From Cordilura impudica (lineage: Eukaryota > Arthropoda > Insecta > Diptera > Scathophagidae), in the NCBI GenBank assembly GCA_963682025.1, contig OY821520.1, forward strand, positions 183,639,036 to 183,703,035: a stretch of DNA of 64,000 nt, in the 5' to 3' direction. The translations under genes and the position numbers were made by a program. Of this stretch, positions 22,815-35,784 are shown in pieces. Below the pieces are notes generated by a model. The model saw only the letters and a list, made by a program, of their open reading frames with translations, was not told where the DNA came from and made no database searches. Within the stretch, counting starts at the first letter, position 1; each line of letters begins with the position of its first letter.

Positions 22815-25152
22815 GATGTGTAAACATCTATACGCGCAGGGGGGTAAATTTCTATTTCACAATACAATCACAAAAACAGCGTAACTCATATCGGTGTGAG
22901 CTGAAGTAGATAACGCTGTGTGACTTATGATTGTATTGGTGAAAAAATTATGATATGTTCTTTTCTAAACATTTTCCAATTGTCTTTCAAAAAACATCAA
23001 TTGTATTTCAGAAACCATCAATATAATTTCAGAAAACATCATTTGAATTTCAGAAAACATAAATAGAATTTCAGAAAACATCAATATAATTTCAGAAAAC
23101 ATCATTCGAGTTTCAGAAAACATCAATTGAATTTCAGAAAACATCAATAGAATTTCAGAAAACATCACTTGAATTTCAGAAAACATAAATAGAATTTCAG
23201 AAAACATCAATATAATTTCAGAAAACATCAATTGAATTCAATATAATCAATATAATTTCAGAAAACATCATTTGAATTTCAGAAAACATAAATGGAATTT
23301 CAGAAAACATCAACATAATATCAGAAAACATCATTCGAGTTTCAGAAAACATCAATTGAATTTCAGAAAGCATCAATAGAATTTCAGAAAACATCAATTG
23401 TATTTCAGAAACCATCAATATAATTTCAGAAAACATCATTTGAATTTCAGAAAACATAAATAGAATTTCAGAAAACATCAATATAATTTCAGAAAACATC
23501 AATTGTATTTCAGAAACCATCAATATAATTTCAGAAAACATCATTTGAATTTCAGAAAACATAAATAGAATTTCAGAAAACATCAATATAATTTCAGAAA
23601 ACATCATTCGAGTTTCAGAAAACATCAATTGAATTTCAGAAAACATAAATAGAATTTCAGAAAACATCAATATAATTTCAGAAAACATCAATTGTATTTA
23701 AGAAACCATCAATATAATTTCAGAAAACATCAATTGTATTTTAGAAAACATCAATAGAATTTCAGAAAACATCAATAAAATTTCAGAAAACATCATTTGA
23801 ATTTCAGAAAACATAAATAGAATTTCAGAAAACATCAATATAATTTCAGAAAACATCATTCGAGTTTCAGAAAACATCAATATAATTTCAGAAAACATCA
23901 ATTGAATTTCAGAAAACATCAATATAATTTCAGAAAACATCAATTGTATTTCAGAAAACATCAATTGTATTTCAGAAAACATCATTTGAATTTCAGAAAA
24001 CATAAATAGAATTTCAGAAAACATCAATTGTATTTCAGAAACCATCAATATAATTTCAGAAAACATCATTTGAATTTCAGAAAACATAAATAGAATTTCA
24101 GAAAACATCAATATAATTTCAGAAAACATCATTCGAGTTTCAGAAAACATCATTTGAATTTCAGAAAACATAAATAGAATTTCAGAAAACATCAATATAA
24201 TTTCAGAAAACATCATTCGAGTTTCAGAAAACATCATTTGAATTTCAGAAAACATAAATAGAATTTCAGAAAACATCAATTGTATTTCAGAAAACATCAA
24301 TTGTATTTCAGAAAACATCGTTTGAATTTCAGAAAATATAAATAGAATTTCAGAAAACATCAATAGAATTTCAGAAAACATCATTCGAGTTTCAGAAAAC
24401 ATCAATTGAATTTCAGAAAACATCAATAGAATTTCAGAAAACATCAATTGTATTTCAGAAAACATCAATTGTATTTCAGAAAACATCATTTGAATTTCAG
24501 AAAATATAAATAGAATTTCAGAAAACATCAATAGAATTTCAGAAAACATCATTTGGATTTCAGAAAACATAAATAGAATTTCAGAAAACATCAATATAAT
24601 TTCAGAAAACATCATTCGAGTTTCAGAAAACATCAATTGAATTTCAGAAAACATCAATAGAATTTCAGAAAACATGAATTGTATTTCAGAAAACATCAAT
24701 TGTATTTCAGAAAACATGACTTGAATTTCAGAAAATATAAATAGAATTTCAGAAAACATCAATTGAATTTCAGAAAACATGAATTGTATTTCAGAAAACA
24801 TCAATTGAATTTCAGAAAACATCAATTGAATTTCAGAAAACATCAATTGTATTTCAGAAAACATCAATTGTATTTCAGAAAACATCATTTGAATTTCAGA
24901 AAACATAATTAGAATTTCAGAAAACATCAATTGAATTTCAAAAAGCATTATTTGAATTGCTGAGAACATTAATTGTATTTCAGAAAACATCAATTGAATT
25001 TCAGAAAACATCAATTGCATTTCAGAAAACATCAATTGAATTTCAGAAAACAGCATAATCGACTTATTTTTTATGCACTGGAAAATATGATGTTGATGTT
25101 TTCTTTAATTATTAGATGTTTACACATCTCCCTTGTGATCGGATTCACATGA
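22815..25152 (+). mobile_element. Repeat element X, copy 2, carrying a satellite
   Basis: Left end GATGTGTAAACATCTATACG with the GCGCAGGGGGGTAAATTTC block and the inner inverted repeat, as in X1. Right end AGATGTTTACACATC (25114-25128) plus the conserved tail CTTGTGATCGGATTCACATG. Where X1 has about 200 bp of hairpin DNA, X2 holds the 21-bp satellite at about 22970-25055. No protein-coding gene. Confidence 0.8.
22970..25055. repeat. 21-bp satellite array (about 100 units)
   Basis: Tandem 21-bp monomers with the core TTTCAGAAAACATC and a variable 7-bp linker. On the minus strand the array is open because 21 is a multiple of 3, giving heptapeptides such as MFSEIQL. Variant monomers recur in a fixed order of four (SETRM, SEIIL, SEILF, SEIQM), an 84-bp higher-order unit. 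This indicates expansion of multimers by unequal exchange or replication slippage. The frames over it are a by-product, not genes. Confidence 0.95.
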
Positions 25153-25154
25153 TT

Positions 25155-25984
25155 TTTTTTAATAGAATATTTACAGCAATTTTTTTGTTTTATTAAAGCT
25201 TATATTTTATAAGTAGATTTTTAATAAAAATAAAGCAATTATGTGGGATGAAAATGGGAAAGTAGTTTCTTCTTTTGTTTAAACACGCTAAAAGAAACCA
25301 AAAATGTTGAAACAATTTCGAAGACTTGATAAACTAATTGCGTTTTCTTTTCTGCCAAAAATGGTACACGTTTTTCCCACTTCGCATTTTTTTTCTCTTT
25401 TTGTGTTCTTTTCTAAAAAAAGGTCAACCTTGCGAAAGGGTAACGTGTTCTTTTCTAAAAATGTCGCACTATAAATATGTGCAAAAGGTGAATTTTTCGC
25501 ACTCTAAAAAATCAGAGGGGAAAATAACACGATAAAACAGCTGATATTTGTGTTGTTTATAAATGTGTATTTGTGTAAAGAAACAAAAAAAAATAAGGAA
25601 AAGTGTAGTTTTTATTGTTTTGCTTAAAATAAATTATTAATATGGAATGAATCAATGTTTTTTCCTTTTTGGTGTCCAAGAATAAAAATGTGAACAAAAT
25701 TAGCTGTTCATTAAAAAAGTGTTGCATAGTTGTAATTTTATGTTTTATTCTGACCATTAAAAATACAACATCTTTAATGTGTGAGGCAAACATTATAAAA
25801 ATGTAACATTATAAAGTGTAACATTTTTTTTCAGAAAAAAATACGCGATAAATTACGCAAAGCAATTGAGTCTGCTATAAATTAAACATTTTCTATAAAT
25901 TGCATACGTCGCCTCCATTTGACAACATTATAGCTGTCTTTTATGAATTTTTTTTTAATTATAAAAAATATCCAATAAAAAAAT
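25155..25984. other. No recognised gene
   Basis: AT-rich spacer between X2 and X3. The motif TGTTCTTTTCTAAAAA occurs twice (about 25400 and 25447), and TAACATTATAAAGTGTAACA at about 25804 is a small inverted repeat. No gene supported. Confidence 0.4.
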
Positions 25985-26035
25985 CAATGTGAGTCCGATC
26001 ACAGGGGAGATGTGTAAACATCTACGCCTTTTCCA

Positions 26036-26200
26036 ATTGTATTTCAGGAAGTATCAACTGCATTTCAGAAAACATCAAATGTATTTCAGAAAGATTAAAT
26101 ATATTTCAGAAAACATCAAATGTATTTCAGAAACTATCAAATGTATTTCAGAAAATATCAATTGAATTTCAGAAAATATCTATTGAAATTCAGAACTAAA
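26036..26200. repeat. Satellite arm, forward
   Basis: About 8 monomers of the TTTCAGAAA(AC)ATCAA type, diverged from the X2 array (linker mostly ATGTA). Confidence 0.85.
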
Positions 26201-26394
26201 AAGTAGTTTACCCTACAATACCGAAAAGTGATTATTGTTTCTATTAGTGATTTGAAGCCGCAGAAAATGTTTAGCAATATTTGGAAAATAAACTATCAAG
26301 GGTGGCATTTTAATCGAAAGAAGATGAGGACTTCATTTGTTAATCAGCTACAATATAAACTCCAGGATAGAATTTTGAACGATTTTAAAAAACA

Positions 26395-26670
26395 TTTTCT
26401 GAAATTCAAGTCATATTTTCTGAAGTAAATTTAATAATTTCTGAAATACATTTTCTGAAATACATTTGATATTTTCTGAAATACATTTAAAATTTTCTGA
26501 AATACATTTGATGGTTTCTTAAATACAATTGACACTTTCTCAAATACAATTGATATTTTCTGAATATCAATTAATGTTTTCTGAAACATATTGATACTTT
26601 CTGAAATTCAGTTGATGTTTTCTGAAACAAATTGATACTTTCTGAAATTCAATTAGTTTTCTGAAATACA
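26395..26670. repeat. Satellite arm, inverted
   Basis: About 13 monomers in the reverse sense (TTTTCTGAAATACATTTGAT). With the forward arm at 26036-26200 this can fold into a long imperfect hairpin. Confidence 0.85.
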
Positions 26671-26984
26671 ATTGGAAAAGGTGTAGTAATTAAAAAACAC
26701 CTACGTTTATTTTTGACTTCTTCAAAGTTTTCCTAGTATATATGTATACAATTGAATATTTAAAATTGACGAAAAAGATTTGTGATTTTGCTAAACAGAC
26801 AGCGAACTCGGCGGTTCTGCTTACTAAATACACCCATACACTTACATATACCACACACCGATTTTCACTTACGCTGTTTTTGTGATTGTATTGTGAAATT
26901 GGAGCATAGATGTTGACACAACAAAACTTACCAGATTGCAGTTTATTTTGGTAACATACCACTAATTAACCTTTAAATTTCATA

Positions 26985-27551
26985 ACTTTTTAAGTTTTGA
27001 TATTTTTGTTTTTGTTTTTTAACGAAATGAATTACTTACTTATTTGATTTAATAAATTTCAAACTTATCTATAAAAAGATTAAATTTTCTTTACATTTTG
27101 TTTTAAATTTTTAGAATGTAAGATTTAAAATTTTAAAACTAAAAAATATATTTAAAATTTTCCCATATTCATCGTGAGCTCAACTATTTTCCGTTTTAGT
27201 CATCTATAGTATTAATGGGCTAGGCTATTTCTTGTTACCGATGTTTTGTTCCACCGTTTATTATATTATTTGAAAGGTATTTCTTTTTAGCTGTTTTGCA
27301 GATTTACAGATTTTTTAATTTTTTCCTTTATTTTGAGTAAATTGCATTTAAAGTTGCTACTAACACATACACATAAAATAAGCCATATGCTATGTGTGTT
27401 TTATTAAATTTGTTAATGTATTTGTAAGTTTGTTATTTTCATTCACAATAATAATAAACCATAAAAGTGTTGGTTTGTGAATTAGTTAAGTTGAAAAATA
27501 AAGCTACCTAGAATTTGCACTCGAATTTCGAGTGCTGGAATCTGCTAGTTT
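26985..27551 (-). repeat. Dispersed repeat S, copy 2
   Basis: Inverted relative to 3007-3420. Shares the end TTCGAGTGCTGGAATCTGCT with the CTCGAATTTCGAG palindrome, and internal blocks around CTAGGCTATTTCTTGTTACC and TAGCTGTTTTGCAGATTTAC. No ORF. Confidence 0.7.
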
Positions 27552-27589
27552 ATATTAACATTCATACAAAACCTACACAAACCAATTCA

Positions 27590-27762
27590 ATATAGGCATT
27601 ATGTTACGTCCATGGAATTCGATCAGTGTCATACAACTAAGCCATGCTCATAAACACTACTACTAACTCATTTCTCTCGATGGCCACCACTAGTTTATAA
27701 CACGGGTGGAGGGTATCAAAAATTCAGCACAGCCGAGTTCAATACTCTTAATTGTTTTCTAT
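27590..27762 (+). repeat. Helentron-like family D2, 3' end
   Basis: Ends ACACGGGTGGAGGGTATCAA then AATTCAGCACAGCCGAGTTC and CTCTTAATTGTTTT, a decayed form of the D2 3' hairpin and T-rich terminus (compare 44440-44498). Confidence 0.65.
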
Positions 27763-28994
27763 TTAACTTTGGAAAAATAAAATAAAACAAATAAGTTTGA
27801 ATAAAGAATTTTCAGTTTTAGACATTAAATAGATTCGTGAAACCCCATACGTTCTTTCTATATAAACTGTTCTTAATAAAAAAAAATTTATTTTCTTGAA
27901 AATAATATCCAATTTGTATGGAGCTGGAGGGGAAAGGTCCCAAAAAAAAAATGTTTCTTCCTAAAATTGGAATTATTGATTTAGCTAACAGTAGGAGTTT
28001 AGCATTTGACCCCCCCCCCCTTCCACCAGCACTAAAACCTGATGTGATCCGCAAAAATTGACTTCAGATTCTGATTGGAAACATTGAAAACCGTCATACG
28101 GGATTTCCGTTTTTTTGATAATTGTTGTACAGTGTTATTATACGCCGAATTTTTTCGTATTCTCTTTACCATGCATTCCTTTGACCTTAGTCATATTTTT
28201 TTTTTATTATAACTGGTTTTTTATTTCGGGTTTTTCATGGTGCTGTTTTTATTTCGCACGATAAGTTCTCATTAGTTACAACAATAACAACAAAAAAGCT
28301 TTTTCTGTATACTGCATTGTATACTGCATTGCATGTATATATAGTAGGAAAAATAGAACATAAAGAGAAGTACGTGAAATAAAAACACAAATAATTTTGT
28401 GGTCCAAAATGGAAATTGTAATAGAACATTCTTTTACTCGTACACACAATAAAATCATACAGAATGGGTTACTTGGTTTAGTTGTTGCTATAGGATTTAA
28501 ATATTTTGTCTTAGAGTACAAATATGCATTGTAAAGGATGTCATCATTAGAAATACAAACACACAGGCATATATGAAAACACTGAGAGATAACTCATCAA
28601 AACATAAAGATAATAAGGATGATGACACCTAGAATAACAATAACACTACAACATCAACGACCGGCCGTTCTAACTACTGCTAAGATAACAACAATATACA
28701 GTTATAATAATAAAGTAACTTTCTTTTATAGTTCCATCATATTCGTTTAACTAAAAAATGTCACTTAACGAAAGTTTATAGGAATACTGCTGTAATGAAA
28801 AGGAAAACAACTAGGAATAGAATATTTTGATGTATATACGTAGAGTGCGTATATAAGTACGAGTACATACTTATAGTACATATATATTATGCATTAAATG
28901 ATTACGATTAGTTTGTGTGCATTCAGTAAAATAAAAATAAACACTAACAAGAATAGTATTATGAATCAAGTGACTAAAGATACATCACTTAAAA
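27763..28994. other. No recognised gene
   Basis: AT-rich with a C11 homopolymer at about 28010. The sequence at 28250-28960 is moderately complex (CAACAATAACAAC-type) with no supported frame or RNA. Confidence 0.4.
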
Positions 28995-29285
28995 CAAAAG
29001 CAGCCAACAATTTATTTACTTACAAGGGAGGTCTCATGGGGGTACTCGAAAATCGCTATGATACTTGAATATGTAAAAGAACAAGAAAAAATAAGTGACC
29101 CAATCTTACAGTTAGGGGGTAAAAAAGAGGTACCATAAAGGGCCACTTTTTTTTTTTTTTTTTTTTTTTTAAAGATTTCTCTCATTTTTTCTAAAGGAAC
29201 CTTATACTTATTGGACATCATATGAAAGGTATTTACAAGACCTAACCAATAAGACATGAACGCCTATACTTAAATGCTCGTGTTA
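28995..29285. repeat. Dispersed repeat T, copy 1
   Basis: Shares CTTGAATATGT, GAACA..AAAAATAAGTGACCC and TTAGGGGGT with 38040-38320. Contains a T21 run at about 29150. No ORF. Confidence 0.6.
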
Positions 29286-29589
29286 TTTAATATAATTTTA
29301 AACCAAACACTATAGAATAGCCTCACTTAAAATTTTAGTGTTTCCTTAATAACTAGCAAATATTATGTCGCTGGCAAGTGGGTACTCTGTTGTTATATTG
29401 ACAAAAATTCCAAGTGGGTCAGTAGATGTTAATAGCACTGCTATAATTGTTTTCGTAAGCAGCAGCAACAATTTGAATATTTCAATGTTAACTTAGATTA
29501 GCTTCAGTGCAGGGTTTTCAATTATTTTATTCTTTGATTGTTATGAGAGTTTTAGTCAAATTACTTTTAATTGCATAGAGAAACGTGTT

Positions 29590-30435
29590 CGTTGCTACTA
29601 AGAAACTGTATGGGGAAAAAGTCGTCGCTAAGTTCTACGGAAATCCAAAAAATTGACGCGTATTATGATCAAAAGTTATAAATAATTATTTCAAGAATCC
29701 ATCAAAGTATGGTAAGGAAAGACATACCAAAAGGATTCGTCTTGAGATAGACGCAAAAGTCTCCAAATTGCATCGAAGTCATCTAGGAGATTATGTAAAT
29801 TTGGAGCTGCTGCCTGAATTACAGTCAGTAACACAACATTTCACAATATTATAAAAGCCTCGGAGTTGCTGTAGCGTCGAAAACCTCAAAAAAGCGAGCA
29901 CTTGAAGTCATCGGAAAAGAGTAAAAGAGTAATTTTTACCGACGAAAAGCATTTTAATAGCGATGGCCAGATTTATATAATTATTATTTTTACGATATCA
30001 ATAAGGCTGAATAATTTTTAAGTCATCACCATAGCAGACGCTATTACGTATTAGTTTTCGTGAATGATTGAATGACGGGCACTAATTACATAAACTTACT
30101 GTAAAATGTAGACTTTTTGGCCCCCTTCCTTTTATTTTTCAACACGACAACGCCCGCATCCATACTGCTTGTGTTGTAATGAGCTGGCTTCAGAAGCAGG
30201 GTGTTGAAATATTATCGTGGCCACCATATTCTCCGAACTTAAACATTATTGAAAGCTAACACGCAATGTTTATGAAAGGTGAAGGCAGCTCTCTACAAAG
30301 GAGGAGCTAGTGGATGCAATAAAATTGGCATGGTCTGAAATTTCGTTAGATTACAAAAAATCTCTCTACGATTCGAAGCAAAACCGAATTTTCGGCGTTG
30401 TTTCAAACAAAGTAGTGCATACAAAATATTAAATA
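29590..30435 (+). pseudogene. Tc1/mariner-type transposase relic
   Basis: Recognisable pieces in order: RVIFTDEKHFNSDGQI (first catalytic Asp region, about 29930), FQHDNARIHTACVVMSWLQK with the second Asp (about 30135), QGVEILSWPPYSPNLNIIES with the third acidic residue (about 30200), and KSLYDSKQNRIFGVVSNKVV near the end (about 30360). The segments are in different frames with stops. TIRs not found. It is a different lineage from the Tc1 relic at 12.4 kb, judged by the motif text. Confidence 0.8.
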
Positions 30436-30439
30436 TTGT

Positions 30440-32111
30440 AAAAAAATATAAATATAAATGAAACTAGTTGCAGCGAAATATGAACTTTGCATTTTATTTT
30501 TTTTAATTGATCTCTTTGTCAATTAATTAACACCGTACGGACTTGCTGCCAACATTGTCATATTTTTAAAAGAACTCGTGGGATGCATAAAATTTCTACA
30601 ACTTTATTCAGTACGTATATCAGGCTATCCTATGTTAACAGAGTATATTCTATATTATTTCTAGTTCTGTTTCAGTAAGGACGTATTTAAACTTATTTCG
30701 ATATAGCGACTAGTTTCAGTTTTAACCGATTTTCCCGAAGAGATCTCTTGTGATGGATGGTGGCAACCAGTGAAGCCATTTTGGTGTTCTTAACACTTTT
30801 TTTTTTTTTTTGCAAAAATGTTAAAATATGTACTCCGATAAAATTTCATATAAAATACTTAAAACAGTGAAAAATTTGTATACGTAACAGAATATTCACA
30901 TATACGAGTATATACCCTGCCGGCAAATCAATTAACTTTTAATGCACTTAAATCTAGCTATTACGCAACTGGTGGTGGTTGATACTTGGATTACTTTCAA
31001 CGAAACAAACTGAATATTTTAACATTGTCCGACTCTGCATGAGTTTTCAACTAGCTTCTAATTATATTTTATATATTATAGTTGGCTATAAGTTGACTTA
31101 ATTAAAATCAAATAATAGTTAGCTTACTATTAGTTAGTTTATAATACTTTTTACTTTAAAACCCCCAAAAGATATTTAAATGTAAAAGTGCAACAAAATT
31201 AAGTATTAAGTTTATCAAATTGTTGTTTTAAAATATTTTGTTTACATTTCTAACATTGATATGAATGTAAAACCCAGGTGAAATGTATTTAACACTTTTA
31301 CTTCTTTATTTATTTTGTTTTTAATTCATTCAGCATGGATGTGGCTTTTTTAAAATAATTTTTAAAGCATCTCTGATGTTCTTTTCTACTTCATGAGAGT
31401 CAAGCGATCGACAGGCAACTGTTTAAATATAATTATTCTATGTTATGTTTTAATATATAGGTTACCCGTTAAAGCTTGGAAGAAACCATTGAAGTTCCTA
31501 AATCGCTTCTAGTTGTGAATTCCATCTATATTAATTTCAATGCAGACTCTCATCGAAATGGCCTCTGTTAATGTTTTTGACAGGTGTCCTTTTAATACTG
31601 ACTTCACTATGGAGTTAGTTGACAAAAATATTTATATTAATACTCGTATACTATTAGGGAGGCATTAAATTTGCGAAATAAAATTTTTAAAACCTACTGT
31701 TTAGCTGTTTAGCTCAGCCAAACCACTTAGACTTTTAATGGGGAAAACACTGCGCACATTGTTGTTGGTGACTTCTTGTTGAAGAACCCTTTCTGTCTAC
31801 ACTTTCTGCTCAGCCAGGGCCTGAGATTTTGTATAGTATATAAAAATTATATTATTTAATTAAAGGTTTATTATATTATTTAATTAATTTTTTACAATTC
31901 GAATATCTTACTGCTTATCCCTTTAAATCTTTCTTTAAACAGTGTTTTGATGTCGGAACAACCTTCACAGTGACTTGCTTCCTTAGTATCTGTAAAATCA
32001 TTATTTATTAGATCAAATTATGTAAATTTTTAGTTAATACTTTTATTGAGGAACTGCTTGGAAATCTATCGTGGTGACACAATTAACATTTGGAATTGAC
32101 ATTTTAGTTTA
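30440..32111. other. No recognised gene
   Basis: AT-rich. About 30735-30790 (AGAGATCTCTTGTGATGGAT) resembles 38390-38420 in repeat T copy 2. Otherwise nothing recognised. Confidence 0.4.
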
Positions 32112-32290
32112 AACTAGTATAGCCCAGGACTCGAAATTCGAGTGCAAATTCTAGGAAATATTATTTTTTCATTAAATTTTTGTCCTCCAATGTTTTTTTA
32201 ATATACATATGTAAAAAATTTTTGAATATTTAAATGAGCCTAAAGGTATGCTAATCAATTTTAGAAATTCACAATTCAACATAGAGCGTC
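32112..32290 (+). repeat. Dispersed repeat S, copy 3 (truncated)
   Basis: Begins AAACTAGTATAGCCCAGGAC, with ACTCGAAATTCGAGTGCAAA as in copies 1 and 2; lost after about 180 bp. Confidence 0.65.
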
Positions 32291-34129
32291 CGATATATAA
32301 TTTAAATCATTCGCATCAACAGGGTGTAATGAATTATTATAAATATTTTATTTTATTTAATTTAATATATTTTTAAGACAGATTAAACATACATTTTATC
32401 ATTCTTAGCTTCTTCTCCTTATGAACTATAACTAAGCCAAATTTCACACTCCTCCGTGTCCGCATATTGCTTAAAAAGGGAACTAAAAATTTACCTTCAC
32501 GTATTAATATATAGATAATTTAAACATAAAGTAACTGCACGCACGAGCACTGATGAATGAACAAAAGAAAATGAAAAATATGTAAAAGAAATCAAAACAA
32601 ATAGATAAGAAAATGTCAAAAATAAGTACAAATGTCAGTAAACAAATGTCAACAAATATCACTGCACACAATATGCAAGTTTCTGTTTTGGGGAAGTTCT
32701 GCATTAAATTGTACATAGCTAGCTTATGGTCAGGTCATAAAAGTTAACCTAAAATGTACAATTATCGTAGCTGACTACCGATTTGCTTATAGGGTATGTA
32801 TCGGGAAAGCATACATACATATGTTTGTTTTCTTGTTGTTTTGGTTTATTTTTGTTTTCTTTTTTTATGAGTACATGACGAAAATTGAAGACAACTCCCA
32901 TACAAACATGATTGAAAAATTAAGTTTTTGTAACTTTTTGTACACCTTCTTTTTAGAGCACTTTTGAACGATAGATAACACTATACAGGAATCATATATA
33001 AATATTGAATTCACAACAAAGTCTTTTTAATACATTCGTTAGAAACTAAACAGAAACAAATGCGTTTTCAATATTTCTGGATTGTTCCAATCAGGTTTGA
33101 TGATTAGTATTTTGTTTTAAAGATCATACTCCACGCTTTAATATTTACTTACCCTATTTGCAAGGCCTTATGGATATGGATGGACACTACGATCAGTAGA
33201 GATTTTCACCAAAAAAGTATTTTTATATGATTTTTGCAACTTTTAAGCGTAATATAAATTCTTATGGCTCGAAAGATGTTTGAGAGAAAATACAAAAAAT
33301 TATTATTATTACACCATCAAGAAACTGTGATATTAAAAAAAATTGTGTTTAAGTCTTAAATTCGTGGTTCTATATGTTTTTTTCCATAATTTTATGTTCC
33401 ACCTGAAATGTAAAGATTGTAGTTTAATATAAAATTAATGCTACGTTCCCTTGGTAAAGTAGACAAAAAATCTACGAATCATTGGGAAAAGAGAAATTAA
33501 GATGCAATTTTAATTACTTTTAAATAAATCGGGTCCCATTATCTCACTAAAAATACAACCAAAAAAATTATGTTTCATGACCTCATATTTTTTTTTTTTA
33601 GATATAATCGATTTCACCCACACAGTACCCAGCATTAAAAAATTTTAAAAAATCTTTAAGACTTGCAAGAATTAAAACAAAACGTTTTCTTTTAAACTCT
33701 ATCGATCATACCCAATGTAGGATGACACATATATGTAAATTTTAAATAAAAATTTAAAATTTTGATTTAGTGTGGTCGTATGTCAGCTTCTTTTGATATA
33801 TTTGCTAGTTCGGTAATTTTCATTTTATGAGTAGATTAATACTGGGTACAAAAAAGTTTAATTTAAACAATTTAAGATATACTCCCGTAGAAAAATGCTC
33901 GAAAAGGCGATTTTTTCATATTGTTTTTAATAACAACCAACATATCTTTTTACACCATGTAAAGACATTTTGAAAACTATGTACTTTCAAAGATACAATA
34001 ATGGTATAACGCTATACAGAATTCAATAGAATTCGAAAAAAATCTGTGATTGTATACGTCCGTTTCTGGCACGATTCATTGTATATGAAATATGTTATCA
34101 CCCATATCTATCAACATCAACCTTAACAG
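32291..34129. other. No recognised gene
   Basis: AT-rich. About 33060-33180 (ATATTTCTGGATTGTTCCAA) resembles 38460-38500 of repeat T copy 2. No gene, RNA or TIR pair recognised. Confidence 0.4.
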
Positions 34130-35430
34130 GTAGGGAAGTTATAGAGGTCTAGACCGACTATCCGACACCATATACCATGAGATTTGGAAAAGAGTGTTAA
34201 GTCAAACTCTACTACGTGACGTCATAAATCGGCTTAAAAAGACATAATCCAAGTTTAAGTGAGATTATCAAATAAATTTTGACAGCAAATATTTTAAAAT
34301 TCATATCGAACATCCAAAAATTGTACCTTGCAGACCATATTTAGTGCGGCCATTTATTTGTTCCAAAACATCTCAAATTTGAGAAATATTAATATAATAT
34401 TTACTCTCATCACTGACTCTCTGATAATTTGTACGTATACGTGTGATTATTTATCATTAAGTGTCGTACAGTAAAACATTAAATATCGACACAGCACATA
34501 GAATCACTTTTATCTCGAAAACTAAGCATCGTAGTGCAAAATGATTGCAAATGCTTCCTCCCCATCTGTGCTACTTCAAATGGTGTGGGTGATAACTTGC
34601 CAGAATTTCTTATATTTGGAACAGTAACTGTCATATAGCAAAATGGTTAGATTTTTTGCTTCTTCGCTGCAACACGTCATAGCAATTGGGCAGCAATTAA
34701 TATAAGGATTTCAAGATAGAAAAATATAAAATTTCGCTTATATCTCGAAAAAAAGTATGTTAGAGCAAAATGGTTGAAATTTTTTACGGTAACTAGGGTT
34801 GCTAAATCAAAAAACGGAAAGTTTTGGCGGGGAACACGAATTTTTTTATATCTCGAAAACTAAGTGACGTAGAACAAACTGGTTGACATTTTGCCCCTTA
34901 ACTACAACATCTCATATGAATTGGGCGGTAATTATTTATAGCAGTCATTTCCAAAAATTTGCTTACATCTCGAGAACAAAGTGTAGTAGAGCAAAATACT
35001 TGAAAAATGCCTTTTCCTTAAAAAGTATTTTCAAAACTTTTCAACGGGCGTCTTAGGCGTGTTACAACTAAATTGTATATTATACTAGTTAGTCTTAAGA
35101 TAGAGTTAAGTGGATATGGGAGGAAGCACCATAATTTGAATTGCTCTTACACTTTTATTTTTGGAATATAATTTCAGCTGTCTCATAGGAGATATTTGTA
35201 TTTCGATCAGGGCTGAACTTGCAACGATTTTCACCAGTTGTAACATCAATCCCCCTATGACCGATAAAAACTTACGTATGAAATATTTTCAAAATATATT
35301 GTCATTTTCGGCCTATAGCTTGCGTACATGCTTTACAAGGGATACGCAGATAGATAAAAGTTATTACAAACATCAGAACAAACTCATTATACGATTACCC
35401 TCATCACATAATGGTGTACGGTATAAAAAT
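34130..35430 (-). repeat. mini-me-like repeat, split and decayed
   Basis: The 3' end with AGGTCTAGACCGACTATCCG and ACCATATACCATGAGATTTG lies at 34140-34200. The 5' part (CGATCAGGGCTGAACTTGCA, CATGCTTTACAAGGGATACG, AACAAACTCATTATACGATT) lies at about 35150-35430. Between them lies a tandem repeat (34490-35055) and unassigned DNA. Confidence 0.6.
34490..35055. repeat. Degenerate ~115-bp tandem repeat
   Basis: The motif TATCTCGAAAACTAAG followed by GTAGAGCAAAATGGTTGA recurs at about 34511, 34741, 34849 and 34969. The spacings are about 230, 108 and 120 bp, so one unit of the first interval has probably decayed. No coding frame. Confidence 0.75.
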
Positions 35431-35784
35431 AGTAAAATAAAAAATATAAAAAATTATTAGCAGAAAAAGAACAAAAGACTTCGGCAGAACTGAAAACCAA
35501 TTTTATGTTACACCTTTAAAAAAATATTGGTAAAAACAATTTAGAAAGAACATTTATTTAAAAGCTATAAAAAGGTGACTATTATATACTAAATATAATT
35601 TACTTTAAGCAATTACTTTATGCAAAAGACGACTTTTAGGCCACTGATAAAATTAAATTATAGAAAATTAATTTGAAAAATCAAAAAACTACAATGAATA
35701 ATTCGCCTTTGCCAAGGAAATACAATACCATCCATAATATAAAAAAAATAAGGAACATTTACTTTTAAGTAAATTAATACTTAT

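Larger units (their letters stand above)
25985..26920 (-). mobile_element. Repeat element X, copy 3, with inverted satellite arms
   Basis: Reverse orientation. Conserved tail (TGAGTCCGATCACAGGGG) and GATGTGTAAACATCT at the left, opposite end (CTTACGCTGTTTTTGTGATT, GTATTGTGAAATT, CATAGATGTTGACACA) at the right. Inside are two short arrays of the same monomer as X2 in opposite orientations: 26036-26200 and about 26395-26670. They flank about 190 bp without satellite. Confidence 0.75.

Noticed and set aside
22965..25056. Long minus-strand frames of MFSEIQL heptapeptides (up to 452 residues)
   Set aside because: They arise because the satellite period (21 bp) is a multiple of three; no start context, no non-repeat domain.
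26228..26428. 66-codon frame between the satellite arms of X3
   Set aside because: No homology recognised; its end runs into satellite sequence (KHFLKFKSYFLK), so chance is likely.
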